Assembly (NCBI GenBank): GCA_016714165.1
Contig: JADJNU010000002.1
Coordinates: forward strand, 124,001-188,000
DNA length: 64,000 bases
Source: Bdellovibrionales bacterium
GTDB taxonomy: Bacteria; Bdellovibrionota; Bdellovibrionia; Bdellovibrionales; UBA1609
Direction: 5' to 3'
In this document: in pieces, positions 47,292-57,366 of the stretch
Position numbering within the stretch: position 1 is the stretch's first letter
Layout: the number at the start of each line of letters is the position of its first letter
Made by a program: the position numbers and the translations under genes
Notes under the pieces: model-generated
Seen by the model: the letters and a program-made list of their open reading frames with translations, nothing else
The model's database searches: none
What the model was told of the DNA's origin: nothing

Positions 47292-47720
47292 ATGTTAGCA
47301 TTCATCACCGTCATTCACTTATTTGTCGCTTTGGTACTCATCATCTTTGTTCTTCTTCAAGACTCCAAGGGTGGTGCCGCAGGGGTTTTTGGCGGTGGAA
47401 GCGGATCCAATAGCCTGTTTGGATCCACGGGTGGGGCCGACTTTCTGACCAAAATGACCCGTTATACGGCTATTATGTTTGCGATCACTTGTTTGGGTTT
47501 GGCCTATCTGACTTCCAAGCCCCAAAAAAGTTTGATGGATAAGTATGTTCCTCCGCCGGCTTCTCAAACAGCTCCTTCCAATCCAGAGCTTCCGGCAGCG
47601 GTCGCCACACCGCCACCCACCGATCCGTCCAAAAGCCAGGACACAGAAAAGCCGGCCACTGATACTTCGAAAGTTCAGCCAGCTCCAATCGATAAAGCTG
47701 ATAAGGCCGATAAAAAGTAG
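47292..47720 (+). CDS. secG: Protein translocase subunit SecG
   Basis: ATG 47292 lies ten bases after GGAGG and gives the compact family start MLAFITVIHLFVALVLIIF; ATG 47238 is also in frame. Two membrane segments (about 3-22 and 55-73) flank the family motif LLQDSKGGAAGVFGGG. The C-terminal part is an extended Pro- and Lys-rich tail (PPPASQTAPSNPELP to DKADKADKK). SecG assists SecYE in protein export. It is downstream of the response regulator. Confidence 0.93.
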   Translation: MLAFITVIHLFVALVLIIFVLLQDSKGGAAGVFGGGSGSNSLFGSTGGADFLTKMTRYTAIMFAITCLGLAYLTSKPQKSLMDKYVPPPASQTAPSNPELPAAVATPPPTDPSKSQDTEKPATDTSKVQPAPIDKADKADKK

Positions 47721-47793
47721 TTTTTGGATTCCGCAGGACAGAACACAAAACTTTGATGATTGAAGACTTCTCGGACAGTGCTATGCTTCAGTC

Positions 47794-48765
47794 ATGCTTC
47801 GCCATCCTGCCAGCTTTATTTTTGCGTGTTGTGTAATCATCGGACTCTCCGTTGTTTCGTTTACTCCTGATTTCAGCCAGTTTATGGCTCGATATTTTCA
47901 TCCATCAATACAGAGCGAATTAGGCACCGAGGTAGCCAAATATACCTTGCCTGAAGGAGAACGAGTCTGGCGCCGATTTCATGGAAGACCTCGCAACACT
48001 CGCTTATTAAAATCAGGGTCGATTCACCACCAAGATCAGATCTTGGTTGATAAGAAATCATCTCTTTCTCTTAGCTTCCCAAATGGAACAGAACTTCGGC
48101 TATTAGAAAATACAAAGGCAATCATTGAGCTTTGGAATCCAAACGATACAAACTCTCCTATTTATCTGACCATTTTATTTGGCGACTTTGAACTCCTTCG
48201 CGACGGGGCAAAAGGAAAACTCTTTATCATCAAAGATCGCCAACTTTTCTCGCCTTCCTTTCGCCCAAAAAAGAAGGGTTTCGAAATGATCTTTAGAAGC
48301 TCTGAGATCGGAATCGCGCGACGAGAGCTAAATCCCACTCCTGAGGAGGCCACCAAGGTCGAAAATTCGAATGAGGCCGTTGAAAACGAAGAAGCGGCAC
48401 CTCAGCCAGCTGCTCCCAATCCTACGTCCCCTCCTACAAAAGAAACTCTTCCGGTCTCGACAACGGCGAGCTCAATTCCGGATACTCTCACAAATTCCTA
48501 TATCGAAGATACGATCATAGTTCAAAAGGGACAATTCCAGAAATGCCAGGCCAATGCGATTCGGGAAACAGGCCCTGTAAATGGCCAGGTCGTGATCAGT
48601 TTTACGATCGATCCACGTGGAAAAATTGATGAGGCAAAGGTATTACAGACAACAATCGAAAATCAGCAACTCCTCAACTGCTTGTTAAGTGTTTTTAGAA
48701 ACACTTCCTTTCAATCATTCAAGGGCCAACCTATCACTCGATCCTTTCCTCTGACTTTTGAATGA
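47794..48765 (+). CDS. Membrane-anchored protein with FecR-like middle and AgmX/PglI-type C-terminal domain
   Basis: A 323-residue protein with one N-terminal membrane anchor (about 8-24). The middle (about 60-150) resembles a FecR-type beta domain (LSLSFPNGTELRLLENTKAI). A Pro-rich linker (about 195-235) leads to a C-terminal domain with GQVVISFTIDPRGKIDEAKV followed by CLLSVFRNTSFQSF, the AgmX/PglI-type C-terminal (TonB-like) pattern. Such proteins occur in myxobacterial and bdellovibrio-type gliding or envelope systems. Which one this serves cannot be told. Confidence 0.7.
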   Translation: MLRHPASFIFACCVIIGLSVVSFTPDFSQFMARYFHPSIQSELGTEVAKYTLPEGERVWRRFHGRPRNTRLLKSGSIHHQDQILVDKKSSLSLSFPNGTELRLLENTKAIIELWNPNDTNSPIYLTILFGDFELLRDGAKGKLFIIKDRQLFSPSFRPKKKGFEMIFRSSEIGIARRELNPTPEEATKVENSNEAVENEEAAPQPAAPNPTSPPTKETLPVSTTASSIPDTLTNSYIEDTIIVQKGQFQKCQANAIRETGPVNGQVVISFTIDPRGKIDEAKVLQTTIENQQLLNCLLSVFRNTSFQSFKGQPITRSFPLTFE

Positions 48766-48787
48766 TCACAATTTTTCCCAAAACAAG

Positions 48788-49888
48788 TCAGCGATAGTCA
48801 TGAAGATAGTCGATTCTCTCAGGAACCCAAGGTTCATAGCTGCCTTCCAATGCAATGACCGTATCTCCTACCCGCTCCGTTACTAATTTCGGAGCGATGG
48901 AGGGAGTCCACTTCTTGTGAATAAGACCATAGCTCTGGAGAACCGATAAGAGATCCGCTAGGGATTCTGCACCGATCCGTTGACGCCGAACCAAATCATC
49001 CAGATACCGTGCAAGTTCCTCGTGAGTATAACCGAAATTGGTCACGAGATCTTGAGCTACGGTCACGACCAGTTCCCCAGAAAGGCGTCGATCCTGAAAC
49101 AAGTCTACAGCCGTCTGAAAACTGCTATAGGTTGGCAAGGTTCGCCTTCCAAATTTCAGATAGTAATCAGCATCTGTGTCTTCAGCCAGATTAATGTAAA
49201 CCTTCTCGACGGGATCGCCCTGCGGAATCCGCTGCTGCATGTCGATAATTGAATCCATCTGCTCTCCCACGACGTACAAAGATTTGAGGGTCTCTCTCAG
49301 CTTGTCCCCTTCCATTCGACGAGAACAGATGTCAGAAAACAAAGCATAGACAACAGCATCGGACTCACTGTCATCTCCCCACATGATAAAATGCACATCC
49401 GACTTAAACCTAAGGCGGAGCAAAAGGAGAGCCTGAATCTTATAACCGACCTGTTGAGTGAGACGCCACCAACGGCGCGGATGAAGATTCTTCAGATTAT
49501 CTTTAAAATAAATACCAAAAGGATGGATTCCATCGAAAACCATCTTTTCATAAATCTTACGTTCCAATTGAGGAGGCGAAGCCGTAATGAAGTAAATGGC
49601 AAATTCTCGCTTTAGTTTTTCAACGGCCTCTTCAGAATGTTTTTTCAGGGCACGACCAAGTGCTCCCGTCCCGGGAATATTCTTCTTCTGAAAAGCCTTC
49701 TCCATGGCTGTCTGCCAAATCCCACTCAAGGTCTCGAAGCGGGTATCCAGATAGGTCTTATCTAGATCCCAAACATAAACCTCTTCGGCACGTTTCTCTG
49801 CCTCGCGAGCCGCGTAGGGGAAAAATACCACATCTGCAGATATTTCAGCGCGAGTTCTCCAATCCGCCATAACCAATAGGTATACCAT
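48788..49888 (-). CDS. HAD-superfamily phosphatase-like protein
   Basis: The HAD motif I VWDLDKTYLDT is near residue 39, a possible motif II is FITASPPQL, and motif IV is WGDDSESDAV. These fit a HAD phosphohydrolase related to the APP1/DUF2183-type phosphatidate phosphatase. The C-terminal half is helical and unrecognised. ATG 49888 and ATG 49870 are both possible starts; neither has a strong ribosome site. It converges on the AgmX-like gene, 22 bp away. Confidence 0.7.
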   Translation of the reverse strand: MVYLLVMADWRTRAEISADVVFFPYAAREAEKRAEEVYVWDLDKTYLDTRFETLSGIWQTAMEKAFQKKNIPGTGALGRALKKHSEEAVEKLKREFAIYFITASPPQLERKIYEKMVFDGIHPFGIYFKDNLKNLHPRRWWRLTQQVGYKIQALLLLRLRFKSDVHFIMWGDDSESDAVVYALFSDICSRRMEGDKLRETLKSLYVVGEQMDSIIDMQQRIPQGDPVEKVYINLAEDTDADYYLKFGRRTLPTYSSFQTAVDLFQDRRLSGELVVTVAQDLVTNFGYTHEELARYLDDLVRRQRIGAESLADLLSVLQSYGLIHKKWTPSIAPKLVTERVGDTVIALEGSYEPWVPERIDYLHDYR

Positions 49889-49936
49889 TGAGATTGTCCA
49901 GTCGACTACTTCCCAAATTCATGGTACCGGAGAAGG

Positions 49937-50752
49937 ATGAAGTTTCGGTCTCTTTTGCAATGCGATAACAATTGGGCTTTTCAACCTCTCAAGGTTTGGA
50001 ACTCTGCGCTACCAATTCTGTGTTGGAAGAGGGAACTCATTGTCGGATTTGAACACTTCACTTCTCCTGCTCATGAAGCTCTCGACATACAGAGCCGCTG
50101 TGCCACGCCCTTAGAGGCAGTGCGGGCCTGCCATCCTCATTTGAGTTTGCCCGAGATTGCTCGCCTCTGGAGCCAAGTGAAGCTCCTTTCTGAATGGGGG
50201 GAGTGCCTCGAACAATTGTGGCCCACCTATCAATTGCGCTGGAATCGTGAATTGGAAGTCACCCTCGAGAAATTGATTCTGACTCCCCGGTCCTTTCAGG
50301 ACTGGTGCTCCCATAAGCAGGTTGGCGCCCAAGATCTTTCTCCTTTGCGTTCGGTGTCGAATCCAGAAACTTTTGCACCCGTGCTCCTGGCAATTGGGCA
50401 CTCTGCTCTCTCAAAAAATCTGGGAATCCAAGTTTTAGAGTGGACCGTCGAGCTGTCCCTCATGGATGTGCCTGTGGAAGATCTCCTGCCAAAACCTGAA
50501 GTTGATTGGTTTTCTTCACTCAAAGAAATGAGATATCCAAAGGTGATGGCAAAGGATCACGAAAAGCACCGCCAAGTACGCGAGCTCCCTTGGCCCAGCC
50601 GAACTCAGGCACAGTGGATCCGCCAGGGAGATCGGGGATTCCTTGAGGTTAAGCTGCAAATCGAATCGCAACAAGACTTCCATCGAAAGTTTGAAGGTCT
50701 ATCCACGATCGAGAAGAGACTGAGCGGACAGGAAGTTATATGGAAAACCTGA
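49937..50752 (+). CDS. Protein of unknown function upstream of the radical SAM gene (271 aa)
   Basis: A cytoplasmic 271-residue protein rich in Trp and Leu (DNNWAFQPLKVWNSALPILCW, WPTYQLRWNRELEVTLEKLI) with no signal peptide. It overlaps the start of the downstream radical SAM gene by 13 bases, so the two are probably translationally coupled and work together, perhaps in DNA repair if the radical SAM protein is a photoproduct lyase. I do not recognise its family. Confidence 0.7.
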   Translation: MKFRSLLQCDNNWAFQPLKVWNSALPILCWKRELIVGFEHFTSPAHEALDIQSRCATPLEAVRACHPHLSLPEIARLWSQVKLLSEWGECLEQLWPTYQLRWNRELEVTLEKLILTPRSFQDWCSHKQVGAQDLSPLRSVSNPETFAPVLLAIGHSALSKNLGIQVLEWTVELSLMDVPVEDLLPKPEVDWFSSLKEMRYPKVMAKDHEKHRQVRELPWPSRTQAQWIRQGDRGFLEVKLQIESQQDFHRKFEGLSTIEKRLSGQEVIWKT

Positions 50753-51921
50753 GGTTTCGCCAAAAAATCATCGATCATTTTGAGAAAATTTATATCCACA
50801 ATGACTCTTGGGGTTCTGAGGTTGCTCAACGAGCGATTCAATTTTTTCCTGAAACGAAAATAGAAAGGGTCTTCTCAACTCCTCACAAGCAGCTCGTCGG
50901 AAATCACCTTTCGAGTGAAGAATTTAATCGCAGCAAAAAAATCATGTACATTCATGAATTCAAAGGGCGATTTTTCAAACGTTGCCCCGGAGCAAAACCA
51001 GGGCTCGCCTGTTGCAATTACTTCGTTCTCAATCTTGGTCTGCAATGTGACATGAATTGCACCTACTGTTATCTCCAAAGCTATATCAACACTCCAGTCT
51101 TGTCTGTTTACTCTAATATCGAACAGTCAATTGCCGAACTCGAAGATTTTGCCAAAGCACAAGCCCAAGCAAAAATTCGCATTGGAACTGGTGAAACGAC
51201 CGACAGCCTCAGCCTTGACGACTTGACTCTCTACTCGCGTAAATTGATCAAATTCTTTCGAAGTGTTCCGAATTGGCGTTTGGAGTTAAAAACCAAGTCA
51301 AATAAAGTTGAGCAGTTTTTAGATATAGACCACGAGAAAAATATCATCATCAGTTGGTCCCTGAATCCGCAGCCCATCATTGACAGCGAAGAATTCGATA
51401 CCGCCAGCTTGATTGAGCGACTTGAGGCAGCTCGCAAGTGCCGTGACAAGGATTATTTAATAGGCTTCCACCTAGATCCATTGATTTGGCACCCCGAATG
51501 GAAAGAGAATTACAGTGGGCTCGTTAAAACCATAGCCAGGTATTTTGAGCCCCAGGAAGTATTGAGCTTGTCGCTTGGAGCTCTGCGGTTTCAACCTGAG
51601 CAAAGACATATGATGCGCGAACGGTTTGGCGCAAAATCACATGTGACTCGAGCTGAAATGTTTCGCAGCGAAGATGGAAAATACAGATACGATCAAGACT
51701 TGCGGCGTGAAATGTTTGACTTTCTCTTAAGCCAATTTCGACAACTGGGATCGTGGAACGTGTTTCTCTGTATGGAAACCAGAGAGAGCTGGATGGGAGC
51801 CATGACTGGACTTCCAAAATCAGTCCCAGGCCTTGACGAGTATTTTGATCACCGACCTTTGATCGCCTTTCGTGATCACCAAAAGGGAGAAGCGTCGACT
51901 GTGGTTATCGCCAAATCTTGA
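50740..51921 (+). CDS. Spore photoproduct lyase-like radical SAM protein
   Basis: A 393-residue radical SAM protein with the Fe-S motif Cys103-x3-Cys107-x2-Cys110 (CDMNCTYC) followed by YLQSYINTPVL, as in spore photoproduct lyase (SplB). SPL repairs thymine dimers of spore type; homologues without spores exist and may repair UV damage or have other substrates. Upstream Cys residues (ACCNYF) are present. It is coupled to the 271-residue unknown protein. Its last part (51837-51890) is duplicated exactly at 56283-56336. Confidence 0.85.
   Translation: MENLRFRQKIIDHFEKIYIHNDSWGSEVAQRAIQFFPETKIERVFSTPHKQLVGNHLSSEEFNRSKKIMYIHEFKGRFFKRCPGAKPGLACCNYFVLNLGLQCDMNCTYCYLQSYINTPVLSVYSNIEQSIAELEDFAKAQAQAKIRIGTGETTDSLSLDDLTLYSRKLIKFFRSVPNWRLELKTKSNKVEQFLDIDHEKNIIISWSLNPQPIIDSEEFDTASLIERLEAARKCRDKDYLIGFHLDPLIWHPEWKENYSGLVKTIARYFEPQEVLSLSLGALRFQPEQRHMMRERFGAKSHVTRAEMFRSEDGKYRYDQDLRREMFDFLLSQFRQLGSWNVFLCMETRESWMGAMTGLPKSVPGLDEYFDHRPLIAFRDHQKGEASTVVIAKS
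51837..51890. repeat. Direct repeat, left copy (54 bp), in the 3' end of the radical SAM gene
   Basis: These 54 bases recur perfectly at 56283-56336, in the same orientation, 4.4 kb away. The left copy is part of the intact gene; together the copies bracket an AT-rich cluster of exported-protein genes, like attachment sites left by an integrated element. Confidence 0.9.
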
Positions 51922-51949
51922 TGAGGCTCTTTCAAAGAAGATTGATTGT

Positions 51950-53023
51950 TCATCGAGACACTGGGGCCTTTTCCAGATCTCGTCTTAGATTGTTTAACCG
52001 AAGCTGGTCAATTTTATCCATTTTTGTATAGAGAGCAGAACCCTCTTGTGGCAGGCGTGCCAAAATCTGCGCTGGGAGTTCCTGCCTCTGTAAGAGTAAA
52101 CTCATCATTTTTTCACCAACTAATGGATCTTCTTTGACCCACCTAAACAGACGATCGTAAACTGAATTTGGAGCGTTCGATCCCCATTTAACGAGTTCAA
52201 AGCCAACAGTGATGACCCATTCATTCGTCCATGTTTTGCCTTGACTGGTCTCCGCTACCGAGCTTGCGGGGGCATTGAGCTTTAGCCTAGAGAATAGCCA
52301 AAACCACATTTGTTTGCTAAAATTTACACCTCTGGATCGACCTTCATCTTGGATTAAATTCGAAAGTATTAGATAGAGTTTCTCTGATGAAAAAGGTTTC
52401 TTTTTCTCAATTTCACTTTGGAATAATTGCTCCAATGCAGGAACCGAATGTCGTTGACTTGAAATAATTCTCAATGCCCTACCCATCCGGCCAGTTTCGC
52501 CCGAGACTATATCTTTAATGAGATTTTTCTGCCAAGAAACCGGCAAGTCGGGGGCCGAACAAATGTATGCCATCAGCCAGCCCTTAGTTGCATACTCCCA
52601 TAGGGAGGCGATTCGTTCATAAATCTGATCAGTCCATTCTTGTCCCTTACGAAGCCTCTCTGACAGGATGGGAGGTTCAAATTTTGGAATGTAAAATGCC
52701 TCGGTCATATTGTGATCACCTTCTGTGGACTCAAGCTGCAAGTTCGCCAAAAATTCGCCTATCAAATATGAAATTTCAGACCTAGATGGTCGATAGTCCT
52801 TAAGGATTTGATATAAGTCCGTTCTTACTGCGGATTTCATTGAGCGGACAATATCTTTAAATACTCCAGTTGGAAGATGCTTTTGAGTTTGCAATATTGC
52901 AACTACATATGGATTTAGAACCGTATAGCCAGAGGAATTTTTCATATCTCGTCTTTTATAAAGTCCAAGAATTGACTCTTCATCAAGCTGAGGAAAGTGA
53001 ACTCTCTTAATCTTTTCTGCCAA
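51950..53023 (-). CDS. Unknown protein, or C-terminal part of the giant island protein
   Basis: A 357-residue frame starting at TTG 53023 with no ribosome site at good distance (an AGGAG lies 19 bases off). The protein is helical with many charged residues (ENSLRR-like pattern not evident), no signal peptide and no recognised family. The frame is open for some distance upstream of the TTG, to a TGA near 53066. It may be a separate gene or, since this region has frame breaks, the end of a single larger protein together with 53099-55923. It belongs to the island bounded by the direct repeat. Confidence 0.55.
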   Translation of the reverse strand: MAEKIKRVHFPQLDEESILGLYKRRDMKNSSGYTVLNPYVVAILQTQKHLPTGVFKDIVRSMKSAVRTDLYQILKDYRPSRSEISYLIGEFLANLQLESTEGDHNMTEAFYIPKFEPPILSERLRKGQEWTDQIYERIASLWEYATKGWLMAYICSAPDLPVSWQKNLIKDIVSGETGRMGRALRIISSQRHSVPALEQLFQSEIEKKKPFSSEKLYLILSNLIQDEGRSRGVNFSKQMWFWLFSRLKLNAPASSVAETSQGKTWTNEWVITVGFELVKWGSNAPNSVYDRLFRWVKEDPLVGEKMMSLLLQRQELPAQILARLPQEGSALYTKMDKIDQLRLNNLRRDLEKAPVSR

Positions 53024-53098
53024 TTGATTAAATGAATAAGGACTCCTAGTGTCACCTATGAACGAGGGAGATCAGTCTCTGAGTCAGTCTGGAAATAG

Positions 53099-55923
53099 TC
53101 AAATCAAGATCAATTTTGAATTTGCCTTTAGGTCGCTATCCGCAATCTTTTCCATTTGGGTAAAAAGATCAATTTTTTCAGCCAAGTTAAGAATTGGAAG
53201 GTCAGCTAGATTTTGTCCGAAAATATTGAACTTGGATTCTAAAATCTTTAACATCTTCAGAAAATCGGCTGCAGAGGCACTCTTTGGTGTCTTCAAATAC
53301 ACTAAGCTATTCAATTCAGACTCAGAAAGATTCGAGGTACGCAACACAGCGGTCCTAACGCTGTTGTCGATGGGCAAATTATGCCCCTCTCGTTTGAAAA
53401 CGGATGTGTCATATTCAAGTCCCAGCTGTCCAGAATGAATAAACAAACTTGTCAACAATTCACGACAAAACAGCGAACATATAGAACTCGTCGCCAGCTC
53501 GGAGACAAAGGCAATTTGAGCCTCTGGCGTATTCTTTCTGATCTTAAGATATATGACGTCCTGTAGCTTTTCAATACTTTCAGTCTGTGCAACGACTCTC
53601 ATGAGTATTTGACGATCGTCCGCTTTCCCAAGGTTAAAATAAACGGTTTTCCAGTTTTGAACAACAATATGATCAATCAGTTGTCTATTGTGACTATTGT
53701 GACTTTTAAGAAGTCGGAGTCTATCTGGATGACGAGCAAACCAAGCTTGCCCTTCGGGAGATTTCCACAAGAGATCTGTCAGTTTCGATAAAACAGCAAG
53801 ACTTGCTTGCGAGCCTCTTTGACGCGGATGACTAAGAAAAAAGGAATGGATCCGAGCGTGGTCAGTTGAATAGGGAATATTCAAAAAATTCGAAAACAGA
53901 TCCAGATTGATCTCGACTAGTCGAAGCGAAGACAACGCATCTGCGAAAGTTTCATTGCCCTCCCGAGCCGCCTTAAACCACATTTCATTAATGCCATTGG
54001 CAAATTGATTCTTTCTTTTATCTGACGAGCTCTTCCATTGTCTAACCTCAGAATTCATTTGAGATTTTTCTGCATCAGAAAATCTGAATTCTTGAAAATC
54101 AGGAAAAATAGTGGCATCAGCCCTGCTCGTTACAAGTAAGATTTCAAAAAAGGCCTTCTTCCTTACAGAAAAACTCCTGGCTGGATTGATCGATATTTTC
54201 ATTAAATCATTTAAAAACTCTTTCTGAGTAAAAAGTCCCACTTTTTCAAGCCCATCCACGATTTGGCCACTTGCAATATATTTCAGTACATCTTGTTCGT
54301 TAGACGATTCCCGAAATCTTATTAACTCTTCAACAAGCTTATTCCGATTAAGAGTTGCCTCGGCAAGTCCTGGTCCGTAACGTTTTCCCGGTCGAATTTC
54401 TGCATCCTCCAATGAATCTTTTAACTCGTAAAGCCTCAAAGACAAAGAGGGTCTTCGGTAAGCGCGGGAATATCCATTTGCAAATTCATACTGATTTTGG
54501 TGCGGCGTAAAATCTTTCAATTGCGACGTGCGAAGACTTGGCAACACATCATTGGCAAAAAAGTGCCGAATGGTGGCGCTATTTGAAAGTCCCGACTCGT
54601 CTCCGACATCCTCAGGTACTCCCAATAAATAACCTTGCTCACGCAATGACAATCTCACAGCTTCTAAAAGAGTGGGATCATTTGGTTTGGAACGTTCTGC
54701 AGCTTATCGACGAAAGCTACTTTATGGTCTTGGCCGGCTTGATCTTTTGCCACCCCAAGAACGATAGTTACGTGTCCAGAGGAGCGATTGTCACTGTCAG
54801 TCATCGTAAAATAATTAAAGTTAGGGTCTAGTGCCTTTGAGAAATAACTGCGGCTTGAGCAGTCCGATCCGCCAAGGCAAGAGCGAAATGGTGCTTCCTG
54901 AATAGAAAGCGACCTCACCCTAATTTTCTCACTTGGCAAAGTTTGAAACGAACCACTCAACACCTCCCTCTCAAGCTCTCCAATAAATTTGGTTTCATCC
55001 TCAGCTCTAATCGAAAGCGAGGGTGAATCAATTCTTAAATTTTGCAGCATTTCTTTAAAGTGACCAGCAAAGCCAAGCTCCATTGCCATTTCATTTCGTT
55101 CATCCAGAATTTTATTAAGGCCTTCAATTGTATCAAGAGCATTCTTGCTTTTTAGTAGCTCCTGCGTGGCCTGATTGTTAAAACCCGTCGTCGCGATAAG
55201 ATCTACCATTGCTTGACGAAGCTGTTGGGTACTGCGCCCTCGTCTTTCCATGTGATCAGACATCCGCTTAAGCAAGCCGTACAGAGTTTTAACCTTGAGA
55301 CGATAATCAACCTTTTCGTCTTTGAGAAAGACTCGATTTTCTTTTGAAATAATTCGATCAAGATACCTCAGGAATCTTGTCTTCTGCTGGTCCTGAAGCT
55401 GTCTCCTTTGATCTTTGGATAAATTCCCTGGCATTGGCGAATCTTCAAAACCCACAAGTTTCTTCCAAAAACCAAGGTTGGCTTCAACTTGAAATAGATT
55501 CGACCGTACTTGGCCCGCATTGCCGTTTTGTGACTTTAGATATTTTGCGAGTGACTCAGGCATCTCATAAGCCTTTCTAACAGTTTCGACTTCATATTCA
55601 CGAAATGGTAGTTTTTGCAGCTCAGGATGATTCTTCAATAGGTCAGTTACTGTTTTCAAGGTGGCACCGTTAACGGAAGTATTTGGGTCACCGAAAAAGA
55701 TTTTTCTGTAAATTTCAAACAAATCAGTCTGCTCGGGCCGTAGCAGCATACCCTCGGTCATCGCCTGCCCAAAAGTGCTTAAATCGCGGATCTCAATATT
55801 TTGTCTTACTGCCTGGGATTGAGGAGTAATTCGATCCGCCAGCAGAGCTGCGCAAGGGAGCTGTGCCTTAGCACTAATGCTTAAAGCACATAAAAAAGGA
55901 ATAATTCCGTTTCTCACAATCAC
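53099..55923 (-). CDS. Very large exported protein of unknown function; frame interrupted near 54668
   Basis: The N-terminal frame starts at ATG 55923 with a signal peptide (IIPFLCALSISAKAQLPCAA) and stops at 54664 (NQMIPLF). One added base in the AAA run at about 54670 joins it to the next frame (PTLLEAVRLSLREQGYLLGV) for 941 residues. The sequence near the join (SGHVTIVLGVAKDQAGQDHK, FVDKLQNVP) reads through smoothly, and the span plus one base is a multiple of three. The frame may also break near 53110, where the alternative frame runs on to 53052. The body is helical; no family recognised. AT-rich, leftward. Confidence 0.6.
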
Positions 55924-56802
55924 CTTTAAATGGTTGAATGGAACGCATTTCAGAATCCAGTGGAAACCATTTTGACAAACTTAGAAATTCCAAACTGAGC
56001 CCGACACCTTAACATGTCGCGATGACAATTTCACCTGTAAGGATTCTGACGCCGGAATGTAGAACTTATTTGCAGTCTTCCATAGGTAAATTGGTTTTCG
56101 AGACAAATCCTGTCTAAAGGTGACAAAAAATGTTCTTTTTTTGCATCCGTCTCACAGATTCCGCCTGTTGCGGGAGCCTTCAATTCCAGTATCTTTTACT
56201 GATGTTTTGCAATGATGATGGAAAATACAGATAAGATCAAGACTTGCAGCGTGAAATTTTTGACTTTCTCGTAGGCCAATAGCGAGTATTTTGATCACCG
56301 ACCTTTGATCGCCTTTCGTGATCACCAAAAGGGAGATCCCTCGAAAGAAAAAGAGACTCTCGCTCTCTAGAGGGAATGACAAAGCATGTAGTGATCGGGA
56401 GCGACGAGCAGGTCCTAAAATACAAAATCCCGAATCTCAGTTAAACATTGAGGCTGGTAATTTACTTTGGATTGTCGGCGATGCAAATTTAACCAAGAAT
56501 CTCAAACGAACGAAAGACGACCGGCCTCGCATTCACGTGCCACCAAAGATTTTCAGATTCTTATTTTTTAAGTGCTGGCGGAATTTATACTTATTTCACG
56601 ATCACCCGACAAATTGGCACTGAAGCTGTGTGACGGTAATTTAGGCCGTCTTTGCCTTAGTCTGCCAAAATACTGGAATTTAACAGATTATCCAAGTCTT
56701 TCGCCAAGAACCACTGATATCTCACAAAGCGGGCTTTTGTTGGATCGTAGATTGCAAGCGATAACCGCAGACGATTTTATCTTAACCAGTTAGGAGCAAA
56801 AG
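55924..56802. other. Intergenic region after the island, with a gene remnant
   Basis: Contains the decayed partial copy of the radical SAM gene at 56203-56336. Short open frames between 56340 and 56790 (one of 73 codons ending at 56791) have weak coding character and no recognised product. The start of the exported protein at 56803 is preceded by AGGAGCAAAAG. Confidence 0.6.
56203..56336 (+). pseudogene. Decayed copy of the 3' end of the radical SAM gene
   Basis: Two segments match the gene at 50740-51921. The first (about 56205-56280) resembles 51661-51736 at roughly 85-90 percent identity by eye, with a stop codon (TAA) in place of a Tyr codon. The second (56283-56336) is identical to 51837-51890. 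The 100 bases between them in the gene are missing. It is a vestige produced by partial duplication, not a functional gene, and marks the right end of the island. Confidence 0.85.
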
Positions 56803-57285
56803 ATGAAAAAGCATTTAATTTTGGCGACAACCTGCATTTTGATGTCACCTCAGTCATTCGCTAGCGAGTTCCTCAGCGGTGATACGCTTGGCGCCGCACA
56901 GTCCAATCTGTCGTCGGTAGGCCGCAAGATCAAGGGAATTTTGAATCCCCAGGAAGTGGTCGATCAGATTGGCGACCTTGATAACAATCAAATTTCACGC
57001 GCTGTGTGCTCTCAACTTGGGTCTGCGGTGGGCTACGCATTTGCCGTCAATATGGAAGTACAATTGTTCACGCAATTTTCTAAAAAAACAGAAAGTGAAT
57101 CCTCGAGAATCCTGGCTGAACAAATTAACGTTCTTATTGACCTTCTCACCACAGCGAATAATGGATTTTGTTTAGGTAAAAGTTTGAAACTGAATGATGT
57201 TCACACTGCTGCTTTGGCCGCGCAAAGGACAACCGATTACCTAATTGCCCTTATCGGAAGGATACTGGAAGAACGAAAAAAATAG
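56803..57285 (+). CDS. Exported protein of unknown function (160 aa)
   Basis: ATG 56803 follows AGGAGC and starts a signal peptide (LILATTCILMSPQSFA). The mature part is small and helical, with Cys residues and repeats of Leu/Ile (ILAEQINVLIDLLTTANNGFCL). No family recognised. It lies just right of the repeat-bounded island and may be part of it. Confidence 0.7.
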   Translation: MKKHLILATTCILMSPQSFASEFLSGDTLGAAQSNLSSVGRKIKGILNPQEVVDQIGDLDNNQISRAVCSQLGSAVGYAFAVNMEVQLFTQFSKKTESESSRILAEQINVLIDLLTTANNGFCLGKSLKLNDVHTAALAAQRTTDYLIALIGRILEERKK

Positions 57286-57366
57286 GCTGACCCATGGATT
57301 CTAGCCAGTCCTGCCCTTATCTTCCGAATCGGATGGCTCTTGGGGATAGCGTCTTCTAGATCTTTG

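Noticed and set aside
51950..56336. Island as a prophage or transposon
   Set aside because: No integrase, transposase or phage structural gene is present; only the direct repeat suggests an element.
56572..56793. 73-codon plus-strand frame
   Set aside because: Weak coding character, no ribosome site, and it lies in a region of gene remnants.
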